This document shows positions 1-9,709 of a DNA stretch of 64,000 nt, piece after piece (position 1 is the stretch's first letter; the number at the start of each line of letters is the position of its first letter). The DNA is from Flavobacterium aestivum (GTDB taxonomy: Bacteria > Bacteroidota > Bacteroidia > Flavobacteriales > Flavobacteriaceae): assembly GCF_026870175.2 (NCBI RefSeq), contig NZ_CP113977.2, positions 1,302,001 to 1,366,000 of the forward strand. Direction: 5' to 3'. The notes below the pieces were generated by a model. It saw only the letters and a list, made by a program, of their open reading frames with translations, had not been told where the DNA came from and ran no database searches. The position numbers and the translations under genes were made by a program.

Positions 1-3000
1 CACTTTCGAATAATACTATCGCTTTTATTCCCGAAAAAAAGCTGGAATCGGGTACGGAATATCAAGTGACTTTGCACTTGGATAAGCTAAATCAAAAGGT
101 GGCCGAAAAGAAGAAGGAACTTTCCAATTTCAATTTTACAGTAAAAACCATCAAACAGGATTTTGTTGTCAATACACTCGATGTTCAATCTTACAGTAAA
201 GAATACCAATATTTGAACTGTGTGTTGAAAACCGCAGATAATATTGATTTTGAAACCGCTAAAAAAATAGTAGAAGCCGAACATAATGGGAAAGATTTGC
301 ATGTTGTTTTCGAAAAATCGAATGCAATTGGCAAAGAGTTTAAATTTAGAATAGACAGTATACAAAGATTAGATTCTAAAAGTAATCTTGAGATAGAATA
401 TGACGGAAATGATTTTGATATAGACCAAAAAGGGACTATTGATTTTCCAATTACGGCATTGAATGAGTTCAAAGTCGTTAAGACAGAAATAGAAGAAGGT
501 GATAATCAATCGCTATCAATAAATTTTTCGGAACCATTAGAAAAAGGGCAGGATTTTAAAGGCTTAGTGGCGATTCAAAATACCAATAATTTAAAGTTTT
601 CTGCTCAAGGAAATGTGTTGAAGATTTATTTTAATAATGAGAAAGCCATTGAAAAACCGGTTGAAGTAGCTCCTGAGGCAGTTTCTGAAGTTGTGGTTTC
701 AGATTCAACAGCAGTTGTTTCCGATAGTACAGTAGTGGAAGAACCGGAAGAAATAGCGGTAGCAGTCGAACCTGAACCCGTTGTAGCTTCTCAAAAGCTC
801 ACTGGAGAATTACTGTTGGAAGTATTTCAAGGAATCGAAAGCGAATATGGTAAAAAGCTAAATGAGAATTACTCAGAGAAAATTTCATTTGATGAAATAA
901 AACCTAATGTTCGTTTCATCAAAAACGGAACAATTTTGCCAAGTTCCAGTAACTTAAAACTCAATTTTGAAGCCGTAAATCTAAGCGCTGTAGATGTAAA
1001 AGTGTATAAAATTTACAAAAATAATATTCTTCAATTTTTGCAGGATAATGAATTGAATGGGGCACGAAACCTGAAAAGAGTAGCGCAACCTATTGCTAAA
1101 TCAACACTCAACCTTAATGAAAATAGTTTAGTCAATCTAAGTAAGTGGAACACATTTGCTTTGGATTTATCTAAAATTATTACTCCGGAACCAGGAGCTA
1201 TCTACAGAGTAGAGTTCTCATATAAAAGAGCCTATTCTTTATATAAATGTGACTCTTCATTTATCATTAACAACGATAATGAGGAAGAAGAGGAGGTAGA
1301 TGAAAAAGATGTAAATTATAGCGGAAATTCATACGACGATTACTATTACGACGATTATGAATGGAGAGAAAGCGAAGATCCTTGTACCAGTTCATATTAT
1401 TATAATGCTAGGATTGGTACAAATATTTTGGCATCGGATGTTGGGGTAATTGCCAAAAGAGGAGAAAATAAATCGTATTTATTTGCCATAAACAATATCA
1501 TTACTACAGAACCAATTGCGAATGCAAGAGTAGATTTGTACAGTTTTCAACAGCAAAAATTGGCTACAGGAACAACAAGCAGTGAAGGTATTGCTAATTT
1601 TCAGTTGGACACATTTGCCTATTTTGCCATCGTTACATACGGAACCCAATCGACTTACGTGCGACTAGATGACGGAAATTCGTTATCAGTTAGTAATTTT
1701 AATGTAGCTGGAGAGACGTTGCAAAAAGGACTCAAAGGATTCATATACGGAGAACGTGGCGTTTGGCGACCTGGAGATAACTTGTATTTGTCCTTTATAT
1801 TGAATGATGCTTCGAATAAAATTCCATTAGGACACCCAATAAAATTCAGATTGAGCGATCCTAATGGTAAAGTGACTTACCAAACGGTTCAAAAATCGAA
1901 TGAGTGGAATCATTATGCTTTTACTGTACCGACTCTAGCGGATGCGCCTACTGGAAACTGGGAAGCAATGGTAAGCGTTGGAGGAGCGAAGTTTTATAAA
2001 AGTATAAAGATTGAGACCATCAAGCCGAATCGTTTGAAAATTAAAAACACTTTCAAAAGAGCCGTGCTTTCGTCTTCGTATCCAAATACCAGCAATCTGG
2101 AAGTGACTTGGCTTCACGGAGCAGTGGCTAAAAATTTGAATGTCGAAATGCAAGCTAAATTTTCACAGCAAACAACGACTTTCAAGAATTATGAAAAATT
2201 TGTTTTTGATGATTTGGTTCGAAAATTCAGTACGGAAGAAGTTACGGTTTTCTCAGGTAAATTAGATGCTAACGGAAAAGCCAATGCAACAATAGATCCT
2301 AAAATTCAAGGAGAAGCACCAGGAATGCTAAAAGCTTCGTTTATTACCAAAGTGTACGAAGAAGGAGGAGATTTTAGTACTGATGTTATTGCGACTACTT
2401 ATTCACCTTATAGTACTTATGTAGGTATAAAATCACCAGAGCCTAATAAATACGGAATGCTGGAAACTCGTAAAGTAAATCAATTTGATATAGTTACAGT
2501 TGATGAGAACGGAAGACCAAAAGCGGTCAAAGATCTGGAAGTAAAAGTTTATAAAGTAGAGTGGCGCTGGTGGTGGGATGCATCAAGCGATAACTTATCG
2601 AATTATAATTCTGATGACGCGACGACTTCGTATAAAACTTTTAGAATAAACACTGATGCTAGAGGAAAAGGTAGTGTTCGTTTTGCACTGACGGATGAAG
2701 AATGGGGACGTTATTTAATTCGAGTTTCAGACGAAGTTGGAGGACATGCTACGGCATTAACAGTAAATATTGATTGGCCAATGTGGTCAGGAAAAACTAA
2801 AAATACGGATGCTTCAACAGCAAATATGTTAGTTTTTTCTACCGATAAAGAAAAGTATGCTGTAGGTGAAAATGCGCAAATTTCATTTCCATCAAGTGAA
2901 GGAGGACGCGCTTTTATTTCTATCGAAAATGGTTCGAAAGTAGTGCAAACTCTTTGGGCAAAGACCCAAAAAGGAGAAACAAAAGTAACCATTCCGATTA

Positions 3001-5414
3001 CTGCTGCTATGGCACCAAATGTGTATTTTAATATTACATTATTGCAACCGCATGCTTCAACAAAGAATGATTTACCAATAAGAATGTATGGAATTGTGCC
3101 AATTGAAGTAGTTGATAAAAACACAATTCTTACCCCTAAATTAGTGATGCCTGATGTGTTGCGTCCGGAACAATCATTTGCTATAAAAGTGAGTGAACAG
3201 TCTGGAAAAGCAATGACATATACCATTGCTATTGTAGATGAAGGATTGTTAGATTTAACTCGTTTTAAAGCGCCAAATGCTTGGGATAGTTTTTATGTTC
3301 GTGAAGCTCTGGGCGTAAAAACCTGGGATATTTATGATGATGTAATTGGAGCGTATGGCGGAAAAGTGAATCAGATTTTCAGTATCGGAGGAGATCAGGA
3401 TTTGGGTGGCGGAAAAGCCAAAAAAGCCAATCGATTTAAACCGGTAGTGATTTATATGGGACCTTTTAAATTAGAAAAAGGACAGACCAAAATTCATCAG
3501 GTAAAGTTGCCTAAATACATTGGTTCTGTAAAAACAATGATTGTAGCGGGTGATGCAACAACGAGTGCTTATGGAAGTGCAGAGAAAGCTACTCCTGTTC
3601 GCAGTCCTTTGATGGTTTTGGCTTCGTTGCCTAGAAAAATTTCGCCATCAGAGAAAGTAACGATTCCGGTTACAGTTTTTGCAATGGAAAAAAACATCAA
3701 AAATGTTACAGTTCAAATTAAAACCAATAACGGATTAAAAGTTCTTGGTAGTGTCATCCAAAAAGTATCATTTGCACAGCCTGATGAAAAAATGGCTTAT
3801 TTTAATCTAGCGGTTGGTTCAGCAACTGGAATCGGAAAAGTGCAGATTGTAGCCACTTCCGGCAAAGAGAAATCAGTGTATGATGTAGAGATCGATATGA
3901 CCAATCCTAATCCGGTGACTAATACCTTTACCGATGTAATTTTAGAACCAAACAGTTCTAAAACTATTTCATGGAAAACATTTGGTGTTTCGGGAAGCAA
4001 TAAGGCAAGGTTGGAAATTTCATCGATGCCAACCATTAATTTGAATGGAAGATTGCAATATCTCATCCAATATCCGCATGGTTGTGTGGAGCAAACCACA
4101 TCATCAGTTTTTCCACAATTGTATTTGAGTGATATTGTCGATTTGGATGCTACACGTAAAGATTTAATTCAAAAGAATGTTACAGCAGGAATTACTCGTC
4201 TTGGAAGTTTTCAATTATCAAACGGTGGAATATCGTATTGGCAAGGAGGAACCATCGCGGATGATTGGGGTACATCCTATGCTGGGCATTTTATGATTGA
4301 AGCAGAGAAAAAAGGATACTTTTTGCCTATCAACTTCAAATCGAAATGGATTTCATATCAACAAAAAGAAGCTAAACAATGGCGATTTGAGCCGAGCTAC
4401 GGAAATGATTTGGCGCAATCTTATCGCTTGTATACTTTGGCTTTGGCGGGAGTGTCAGATTTATCTTCGATGAATAGATTACGCGAAACCAAAGGTATTT
4501 CAAACGAAAGTAAACTGCGTTTGGCTGCAGCTTATGTTTTGGCAGGTCAAAAATCGGCAGGACAGACGCTATTACTGAATAGTACAATTGAAGGAGATTC
4601 TAATTACAACTATTACTATTACGGTTCTGGCGATAGGAATCGAGCAATGGCTTTGGAAACAATGTTGTTGCTTGGGCAAAAGCAAAAAGCATTTGCAATG
4701 GCGATAAAATTGGCCAAAGATATGTCAAGCGACCAATGGATGAGCACGCAAACTACAGCCTATTGCTTGTATGCAATGACTAAGTTTTCAGTAAGCAATG
4801 GAGCAAAAGGAATCGATGTTCAGTTTAGTAAAGACGGAAAAGCACAGACAGTTAAAACGATGAAAACAATTGCTGACAGAAGTTTGGTTGTTAAAACGGG
4901 ATCGAATAGTGTGACTTTAAAAAACAATAGAAAGAACAGACTGTTTGTTAGGGTGTTAAATACTGGAATTCTTCCTGTTGGGCAAGAAAATGCAGTTCAA
5001 AGTAATGTCTCGGCAGCTATTGTTTTCAAAAATAGAAAAGGCGGAGTTATTAATGTATCTAAAATCAATCAAGGAACTGAGTTTGTTGCTGAAGTAACTG
5101 TTAGAAACCAGAAAAATGAGCATGTGGAAAATGTGGCATTATCACAGATTTTACCGTCTGGATTCGAAATTGTAAATACCCGTTTCACAGATTATGGAGA
5201 CGCAACCAACAATGTTGCTGATTATATCGATATTCGAGATGATAGAACCAATTTCTATTTTGGATTGAAAGCTGGAGAGGTAAAAACTTTTAGAATATTA
5301 CTGAATGCCTCATATTTGGGAACGTATTATTTACCAGGATTGCAATGCGAAGCGATGTATGACAATACGTTTTTGGCTAGAACCAAAGGATTTTGGGTTC
5401 AAGTGGTGAAGTAG
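1..5414 (+). CDS. Alpha-2-macroglobulin family protein (5' end outside window)
   Basis: Large exported bacterial alpha-2-macroglobulin of the YfhM type, a predicted periplasmic or cell-surface protease trap. The frame is open from base 3 to the left edge, and the first start-like codon inside (GTG at 66) is internal, so the N-terminus and signal sequence lie outside. About 1,800 residues are visible. A run of beta-sandwich MG domains is followed by the thioester motif CVEQ at 4083-4094 in a PHGCVEQT context, then an alpha-helical thioester-domain region and a C-terminal receptor-like beta domain. An acidic, Pro/Val-rich linker lies near 655-785 and an Asp/Glu/Tyr-rich insert near 1280-1370. 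In many bacteria this gene is next to pbpC; here pbpC follows but a RAYT element lies between. The family assignment is firm; the target proteases are unknown. Confidence 0.93.
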   Translation, partial: LSNNTIAFIPEKKLESGTEYQVTLHLDKLNQKVAEKKKELSNFNFTVKTIKQDFVVNTLDVQSYSKEYQYLNCVLKTADNIDFETAKKIVEAEHNGKDLHVVFEKSNAIGKEFKFRIDSIQRLDSKSNLEIEYDGNDFDIDQKGTIDFPITALNEFKVVKTEIEEGDNQSLSINFSEPLEKGQDFKGLVAIQNTNNLKFSAQGNVLKIYFNNEKAIEKPVEVAPEAVSEVVVSDSTAVVSDSTVVEEPEEIAVAVEPEPVVASQKLTGELLLEVFQGIESEYGKKLNENYSEKISFDEIKPNVRFIKNGTILPSSSNLKLNFEAVNLSAVDVKVYKIYKNNILQFLQDNELNGARNLKRVAQPIAKSTLNLNENSLVNLSKWNTFALDLSKIITPEPGAIYRVEFSYKRAYSLYKCDSSFIINNDNEEEEEVDEKDVNYSGNSYDDYYYDDYEWRESEDPCTSSYYYNARIGTNILASDVGVIAKRGENKSYLFAINNIITTEPIANARVDLYSFQQQKLATGTTSSEGIANFQLDTFAYFAIVTYGTQSTYVRLDDGNSLSVSNFNVAGETLQKGLKGFIYGERGVWRPGDNLYLSFILNDASNKIPLGHPIKFRLSDPNGKVTYQTVQKSNEWNHYAFTVPTLADAPTGNWEAMVSVGGAKFYKSIKIETIKPNRLKIKNTFKRAVLSSSYPNTSNLEVTWLHGAVAKNLNVEMQAKFSQQTTTFKNYEKFVFDDLVRKFSTEEVTVFSGKLDANGKANATIDPKIQGEAPGMLKASFITKVYEEGGDFSTDVIATTYSPYSTYVGIKSPEPNKYGMLETRKVNQFDIVTVDENGRPKAVKDLEVKVYKVEWRWWWDASSDNLSNYNSDDATTSYKTFRINTDARGKGSVRFALTDEEWGRYLIRVSDEVGGHATALTVNIDWPMWSGKTKNTDASTANMLVFSTDKEKYAVGENAQISFPSSEGGRAFISIENGSKVVQTLWAKTQKGETKVTIPITAAMAPNVYFNITLLQPHASTKNDLPIRMYGIVPIEVVDKNTILTPKLVMPDVLRPEQSFAIKVSEQSGKAMTYTIAIVDEGLLDLTRFKAPNAWDSFYVREALGVKTWDIYDDVIGAYGGKVNQIFSIGGDQDLGGGKAKKANRFKPVVIYMGPFKLEKGQTKIHQVKLPKYIGSVKTMIVAGDATTSAYGSAEKATPVRSPLMVLASLPRKISPSEKVTIPVTVFAMEKNIKNVTVQIKTNNGLKVLGSVIQKVSFAQPDEKMAYFNLAVGSATGIGKVQIVATSGKEKSVYDVEIDMTNPNPVTNTFTDVILEPNSSKTISWKTFGVSGSNKARLEISSMPTINLNGRLQYLIQYPHGCVEQTTSSVFPQLYLSDIVDLDATRKDLIQKNVTAGITRLGSFQLSNGGISYWQGGTIADDWGTSYAGHFMIEAEKKGYFLPINFKSKWISYQQKEAKQWRFEPSYGNDLAQSYRLYTLALAGVSDLSSMNRLRETKGISNESKLRLAAAYVLAGQKSAGQTLLLNSTIEGDSNYNYYYYGSGDRNRAMALETMLLLGQKQKAFAMAIKLAKDMSSDQWMSTQTTAYCLYAMTKFSVSNGAKGIDVQFSKDGKAQTVKTMKTIADRSLVVKTGSNSVTLKNNRKNRLFVRVLNTGILPVGQENAVQSNVSAAIVFKNRKGGVINVSKINQGTEFVAEVTVRNQKNEHVENVALSQILPSGFEIVNTRFTDYGDATNNVADYIDIRDDRTNFYFGLKAGEVKTFRILLNASYLGTYYLPGLQCEAMYDNTFLARTKGFWVQVVK

Positions 5415-5418
5415 TACG

Positions 5419-5523
5419 TATCCTAACAGGTTTCCAAAACCTGTTAGGTATTCAGTAAGTCAGTTAAATAACTTTTATGGATGAAATTAGATACCTAACA
5501 GGTTTTGGAAACCTGTTAGGATA
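5419..5523. repeat. Upstream REP palindrome pair flanking the RAYT gene
   Basis: Two 33-nt elements at 5419-5451 and 5491-5523 are perfect reverse complements of each other. Each is itself a palindrome: a 12-nt arm CCTAACAGGTTT, a 3-nt centre (CCA, or TGG in the second), and the complementary arm. The 39-nt spacer is not repeated elsewhere. The pair starts 5 nt after the alpha-2-macroglobulin stop and ends 31 nt before the RAYT start. Paired REPs of this kind (BIMEs) are the known substrates of RAYT transposases. Confidence 0.93.
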
Positions 5524-5554
5524 GTAAATCTTTTGGATATAAAGAATAAGAAAT

Positions 5555-6145
5555 ATGGAAAAAGATATTTTTGAATCTGGGCAATACTATCACATATACA
5601 ATCGAGGAAACAACAAAGAGAATGTCTTTGTTGAGGAGAGAAATTATAGATTTTTTCTTGAGAAAATGAAAAAATATCTTTTGCCTATTGCCGATGTTTA
5701 TGCCTATTGTTTACTCAAGAATCATTTTCATATTGTCTTAAGGATTAAAGATAAAATGGAGTTGTCGGATAATTTGAAAGAGAAAGTTCATTTGCCATTT
5801 TCTAATTTTTTTAATTCGTATGCCAAGAGTATAAATAAAGCCTATAACAGAACAGGAAGTTTATTTCAAGAACATTTACAACGAAACAGAATTGAAAATG
5901 AAGAGTATCTGAAACAATTGATCGTGTACGTTCATTTAAATCCTGTAAAACATAATTTTACGAAATCATTCGACACGTATTTACATTCTTCTTATCGTTC
6001 TTTTATGTCAGATAAAGAAACAAGTATTGATAGGGATTTTATTTTAGAGCTATTTGGTGGATTAGAAAATTTTAAGTTTTATCACGATGAAAAAAGATTG
6101 GTTTATGAAGGAGTAATTGATATTATTGACAAAATAGATTACTAA
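5555..6145 (+). CDS. REP-associated tyrosine transposase (RAYT, Y1/IS200-like)
   Basis: A 196-residue HUH-type Y1 single-strand transposase of the TnpA-REP family. The HUH motif is H57-F-H59 in a KNHFHIVLRIK context. The catalytic tyrosine is expected in the following helix, where Tyr118 and Tyr125 (in VYVHLNPV) are candidates. The N-terminal YYHIYNRG motif is typical of the family. The length is full and the frame intact, so it is potentially active. It is flanked on both sides by copies of the same 27-nt palindrome, which are its likely recognition sites. RAYTs are generally single-copy, domesticated enzymes that spread REP sequences. Here the unit sits between two genes that are normally neighbours. 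Confidence 0.92.
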   Translation: MEKDIFESGQYYHIYNRGNNKENVFVEERNYRFFLEKMKKYLLPIADVYAYCLLKNHFHIVLRIKDKMELSDNLKEKVHLPFSNFFNSYAKSINKAYNRTGSLFQEHLQRNRIENEEYLKQLIVYVHLNPVKHNFTKSFDTYLHSSYRSFMSDKETSIDRDFILELFGGLENFKFYHDEKRLVYEGVIDIIDKIDY

Positions 6146-6162
6146 ATTATTTCAATTTTATT

Positions 6163-6272
6163 TATCCTAACAGGTTTCTAAAACCTGTTAGGTATTTATA
6201 GGGGTTATGCTGATAATTTTTTTTAGGAAATAGAGAATTATACCTAACAGGTTTCCAAAACCTGTTAGGATG
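6163..6272. repeat. Downstream REP palindrome pair; second copy abuts the pbpC start
   Basis: Two further copies of the palindrome lie at 6166-6192 (centre CTA) and 6243-6269 (centre CCA), with the same 12-nt arms as the upstream pair. Extended boundaries are 6163-6195 and 6240-6272. In the last copy the terminal ATA of the extended element reads ATG, and that ATG is the pbpC start codon at 6270. The hairpin therefore directly adjoins the pbpC initiation site. Confidence 0.92.
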
Positions 6273-8663
6273 AAAAACAAAAAAACTTTGAAAAATAAAT
6301 TAATAGCGTTTTTGCAACGCATTATCAATTGGATAAAACGGAATAAAATCAAATCATCAATAGCATTTTTGCTGTTGATGATTTATTGTTTTTCGCTACC
6401 AAGAACTTTATTTCAAGAACCCTATTCTACGGTGATAGAAAGTAAAGAAGGCGAATTGTTGGGTGCTAAAATTGCACTTGATGGGCAATGGCGATTTCCC
6501 GCACAGGACAGCGTTCCGGATAAATTCAAGAAATGTATTGTTTATTTTGAAGACGAGTATTTCTATAAACACCCCGGATTTAATCCGGTGGCGATGGTCA
6601 ATGCTTTTCAGCAAAATAGAAAAGCAGGTAAAGTTGTTCGTGGAGGAAGTACCTTGACTCAGCAGGTTATCCGTTTGTCCAGAAATGGGAAAGGCAGAAC
6701 CTATTTCGAAAAAATAATCGAACTCATTCTAGCCACGCGATTAGAGCTGGGGTATTCTAAAAACGAAATTTTAGAATTATATGCAGCTCATGCACCTTTT
6801 GGAGGAAATGTTGTTGGGCTTGAGATGGCATCTTGGCGGTATTTTGGTGTGCAATCCCATCAATTATCTTGGGCGGAAAGTGCTACTTTGGCCGTTTTGC
6901 CAAATGCTCCAAGCCTGATTTATCCCGGAAAAAACCAAATCAAATTATTGAATAAGCGCAACCGACTTTTATTGAAGCTGCATCAGGAAGGAGTAATAGA
7001 CCGGCAAACCTACGAACTTTCTATAGATGAACCTTTACCTCAAAAGCCGTATGATTTACCTCAAATTGCACCACATTTATTGCAACGGGTAGCTAAGAAC
7101 CAACAAGGAACCCGAGTAAAAACAACTGTTGAAATTGGTTTACAAAATAGGGTGAATCAAATTGCAAAGTATTATTACAGCCAATACAGGCAGAATGAAG
7201 TTCATAATTTAGCTATTTTGGTTGTAGATGTGTCCAATCGAAAAGTGTTGAGCTATGTGGGTAACTCACCTACAGATGGTAATCACCAAAAAGATGTAGA
7301 TATTATTGATGCGCCAAGAAGCACAGGAAGTATTCTTAAACCACTTTTATATGCTGCTATGCTTGATGATGGGGAGTTATTACCTAATACGCTAGTGGCA
7401 GATATCCCAACGCAAATTTCTGGCTATACACCGCAAAATTTTAACTTGACATTTGATGGGGCGGTCCCGGCGCATCGGGCTTTGTCACGCTCATTGAATA
7501 TTCCTGCTGTATTAATGCTTCAGGATTTTGGAGTGAATAAATTTTACGAAGAATTGCAGCGATTCAAATTAAGGAATATTTCAAAACCGCCTGATCATTA
7601 CGGCTTATCGCTTATTTTAGGAGGTGCGGAAAGTAATTTATGGGATTTGTGCCGAACCTATGCTGGTTTATCCTCAACTTTGAATTATTTCAACAGAAAT
7701 CAAGGACAATACAGAACCAATGAATTCGCAGAACTAAATTATGATGATCGTTTTCAAGTAGATTTTGGTGATGAAACCAAGCAGAAAAATATCTTGGGTG
7801 CAGGTTCGATTTGGCAGACCTATAACGCAATGGAACAAGTTAATCGCCCAGAAGGAGATGAGGCTTGGAAATTTTATGACAGTTCATTGAAGATTGCCTG
7901 GAAAACTGGAACGAGTTTTGGAAATCGAGATGCGTGGGCGATAGGGACTAATGCGAGGTATGTAGTAGGAGTGTGGGTTGGGAATGCAACAGGTGAAGGA
8001 AGACCTACATTGACAGGAGTTACCAGTGCAGCGCCTATTTTATTTGATGTTTTTAATTTGTTGCCAAGACAACGTTGGTTTGATACGCCTCATAAGGATT
8101 TAGAAGAAGTTGAGGTGTGTAATTTGAGCGGTTATTTAGCCAAAGAAGGGTGCCCAAAAATTAAACAACTGGTATCCAAAAAAGGAAAAAGCACAGTTGC
8201 CTGTCCGTATCACAAAATCGTACACTTAGACAAATCGATGCAATTTCAGGTCAATAGTAGTTGCGAAAGCATAGATAATATAGTGACCAAAAACTGGTTT
8301 GTTTTGCCACCAGTAATGGCTTGGTATTACAAGAGTCAGCATATTGAATATTTACCATTACCACCATTTAGGAATGATTGTATGGGAAATCAAACAACAA
8401 CAATGGATTTTATTTATCCTAAAGCCAACAGTAAAATTTATCTAACGAAAAATTTTAATAGTGAAGTGCAACCAGTGATTCTAAAAGTAGCCCATTCCCA
8501 ACGGGATAGTAAACTGTTTTGGTATGTAGACAATGCCTATAAAGGTGCTACAAAAACTTTTCACGAAATGCCTATTTCGGCTACAACGGGATTTCATTAC
8601 ATTACGGTGGTTGATGAATTTGGAAACGAAATCCGAAGAAAAATAGAGATTGTAAAGGAATAA
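6270..8663 (+). CDS. pbpC: Penicillin-binding protein 1C
   Basis: Bifunctional class A PBP of 797 residues for peptidoglycan polymerisation in the periplasm. A short basic N-terminus leads to one membrane anchor (about residues 30-46). The GT51 glycosyltransferase domain follows, with EDEYF at 94-98 and the RGGSTLTQQ motif near 124-132. The transpeptidase domain has the three classical motifs: S354-I-L-K357, S408-L-N410 and KTGTS at 545-549. The last roughly 130 residues match the C-terminal domain specific to PBP1C. The ATG at 6270 touches the preceding REP hairpin; the next Met, at residue 37, would remove much of the anchor, so 6270 is preferred. It is the usual partner of the upstream alpha-2-macroglobulin gene. 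Confidence 0.95.
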   Translation: MKNKKTLKNKLIAFLQRIINWIKRNKIKSSIAFLLLMIYCFSLPRTLFQEPYSTVIESKEGELLGAKIALDGQWRFPAQDSVPDKFKKCIVYFEDEYFYKHPGFNPVAMVNAFQQNRKAGKVVRGGSTLTQQVIRLSRNGKGRTYFEKIIELILATRLELGYSKNEILELYAAHAPFGGNVVGLEMASWRYFGVQSHQLSWAESATLAVLPNAPSLIYPGKNQIKLLNKRNRLLLKLHQEGVIDRQTYELSIDEPLPQKPYDLPQIAPHLLQRVAKNQQGTRVKTTVEIGLQNRVNQIAKYYYSQYRQNEVHNLAILVVDVSNRKVLSYVGNSPTDGNHQKDVDIIDAPRSTGSILKPLLYAAMLDDGELLPNTLVADIPTQISGYTPQNFNLTFDGAVPAHRALSRSLNIPAVLMLQDFGVNKFYEELQRFKLRNISKPPDHYGLSLILGGAESNLWDLCRTYAGLSSTLNYFNRNQGQYRTNEFAELNYDDRFQVDFGDETKQKNILGAGSIWQTYNAMEQVNRPEGDEAWKFYDSSLKIAWKTGTSFGNRDAWAIGTNARYVVGVWVGNATGEGRPTLTGVTSAAPILFDVFNLLPRQRWFDTPHKDLEEVEVCNLSGYLAKEGCPKIKQLVSKKGKSTVACPYHKIVHLDKSMQFQVNSSCESIDNIVTKNWFVLPPVMAWYYKSQHIEYLPLPPFRNDCMGNQTTTMDFIYPKANSKIYLTKNFNSEVQPVILKVAHSQRDSKLFWYVDNAYKGATKTFHEMPISATTGFHYITVVDEFGNEIRRKIEIVKE

Positions 8664-8695
8664 TAAAAAGGTTTTGGGATGCCTACGGAACAGGA

Positions 8696-8712
8696 TCGGA
8701 CTATCTGTCCGA
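8696..8712. repeat. Short REP-like palindrome
   Basis: TCGGAC and GTCCGA form a 6-bp stem around a 5-nt loop between pbpC and the convergent gene at 8763. There is no T tract, so it looks more like an isolated REP-like palindrome than a terminator. Confidence 0.4.
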
Positions 8713-8762
8713 CTTCCTTATATAAACACAACTATTTCAGAATTAAATAGAAAATTACGTTT

Positions 8763-9557
8763 TCAAAAACCAATTCGTAGCGGAATGTAAGCGCTTTTGT
8801 TGTTGGTAATTCTAAAGGTCAATCCAAACGTAAAACCTTTTAATTCTGGCGTTTTATCTTGGGATAAGGGATAAGAATAGCCAAGTCCAAGGTCAATAAC
8901 GTTTAAAAACGATATTCCCGCAAGTGAATATAGGTTTCTATTGGAACCTCCTGCTTTGATGAATAATAAGCTTCCGGTATTTAATGAGAGATGTAGGTCT
9001 GGAAGGCCAAAATACTTGCTATCATAACTGCTTATTCCGTAACCTAACCCCAAAAAAAGTTTGTTTTTGTTCTCGCAATCCAAACAAAATTCCAAACCAC
9101 CAGCAAATTGATTTTTGACCGTTATGGAGTAATTAATGTAAAAAATAGGCTGCCACTCAAGGAGTTTTGAAGTGTGACTTTCTTTGTAATTATAATTTTG
9201 GGTATTCAAAAGTATTTCATTCTCGTCAAACCATTTAGAAGCTCCTACCAATTCTTGTGCTTCTTTGTCTTTGGAATAGCCTTGAAATTGTAATTTATGA
9301 TTTTTTAAATAATAATCTTTTACAGAATAGACTGAATCAATATTCTTGATTTTATATCCAATAGCTTTTTTTGTTTCAATTTTTTCAGGCTGGATTCGGT
9401 AATACATTGCCAATTCTTTGGAGCAATTTTTCCAATTGGCATCAAAGTAAATAGTGTCTTTTTGGGCAAATGAATTGTAAGATATAAATAAATAGATGAA
9501 TGCAAAAAGTAATGATTTCTTCTTTGGAATCTGGAATAGTTTACTCTTGTATTTCAT
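8763..9557 (-). CDS. Exported protein of unknown function
   Basis: A 264-residue protein with a signal peptide (hydrophobic LLFAFIYLFISYNSFA, cleavage before Q). The ATG at 9557 is chosen; a TTG at 9575 is the only other option. The first part after the signal has a pattern seen in small exported Bacteroidetes proteins with MORN/YwqK-like text (YYR, VKDYY, LQFQGY). The second half is rich in alternating hydrophobic and Gly residues and ends in Phe, which would fit an outer-membrane beta-barrel. No catalytic motif is visible and the function is not known. Confidence 0.7.
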   Translation of the reverse strand: MKYKSKLFQIPKKKSLLFAFIYLFISYNSFAQKDTIYFDANWKNCSKELAMYYRIQPEKIETKKAIGYKIKNIDSVYSVKDYYLKNHKLQFQGYSKDKEAQELVGASKWFDENEILLNTQNYNYKESHTSKLLEWQPIFYINYSITVKNQFAGGLEFCLDCENKNKLFLGLGYGISSYDSKYFGLPDLHLSLNTGSLLFIKAGGSNRNLYSLAGISFLNVIDLGLGYSYPLSQDKTPELKGFTFGLTFRITNNKSAYIPLRIGF

Positions 9558-9669
9558 TTTATTGGGGGCTTTCAAGTAAGGAAAATATTTACTTTTTCAA
9601 GAAGCGAAAGTAGTAAAAAAAGTTGTTTTGAATCCGTTTTTTAGAATGAATACTTAGAAAAAAAGGACA

Positions 9670-9701
9670 CAAAAAAACCGCCAATCTTTCGAAGGGCGGT
9701 T
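9670..9701 (-). terminator. Terminator of rng
   Basis: On the minus strand a stem AACCGCC/GGCGGTT with an 12-nt loop is followed by a run of seven T, just after the rng stop. Confidence 0.8.
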
Positions 9702-9709
9702 GTTCTATT

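Noticed and set aside
2711-3226. 171-codon minus-strand ORF inside the alpha-2-macroglobulin gene
   Set aside because: Antisense shadow with no family features.
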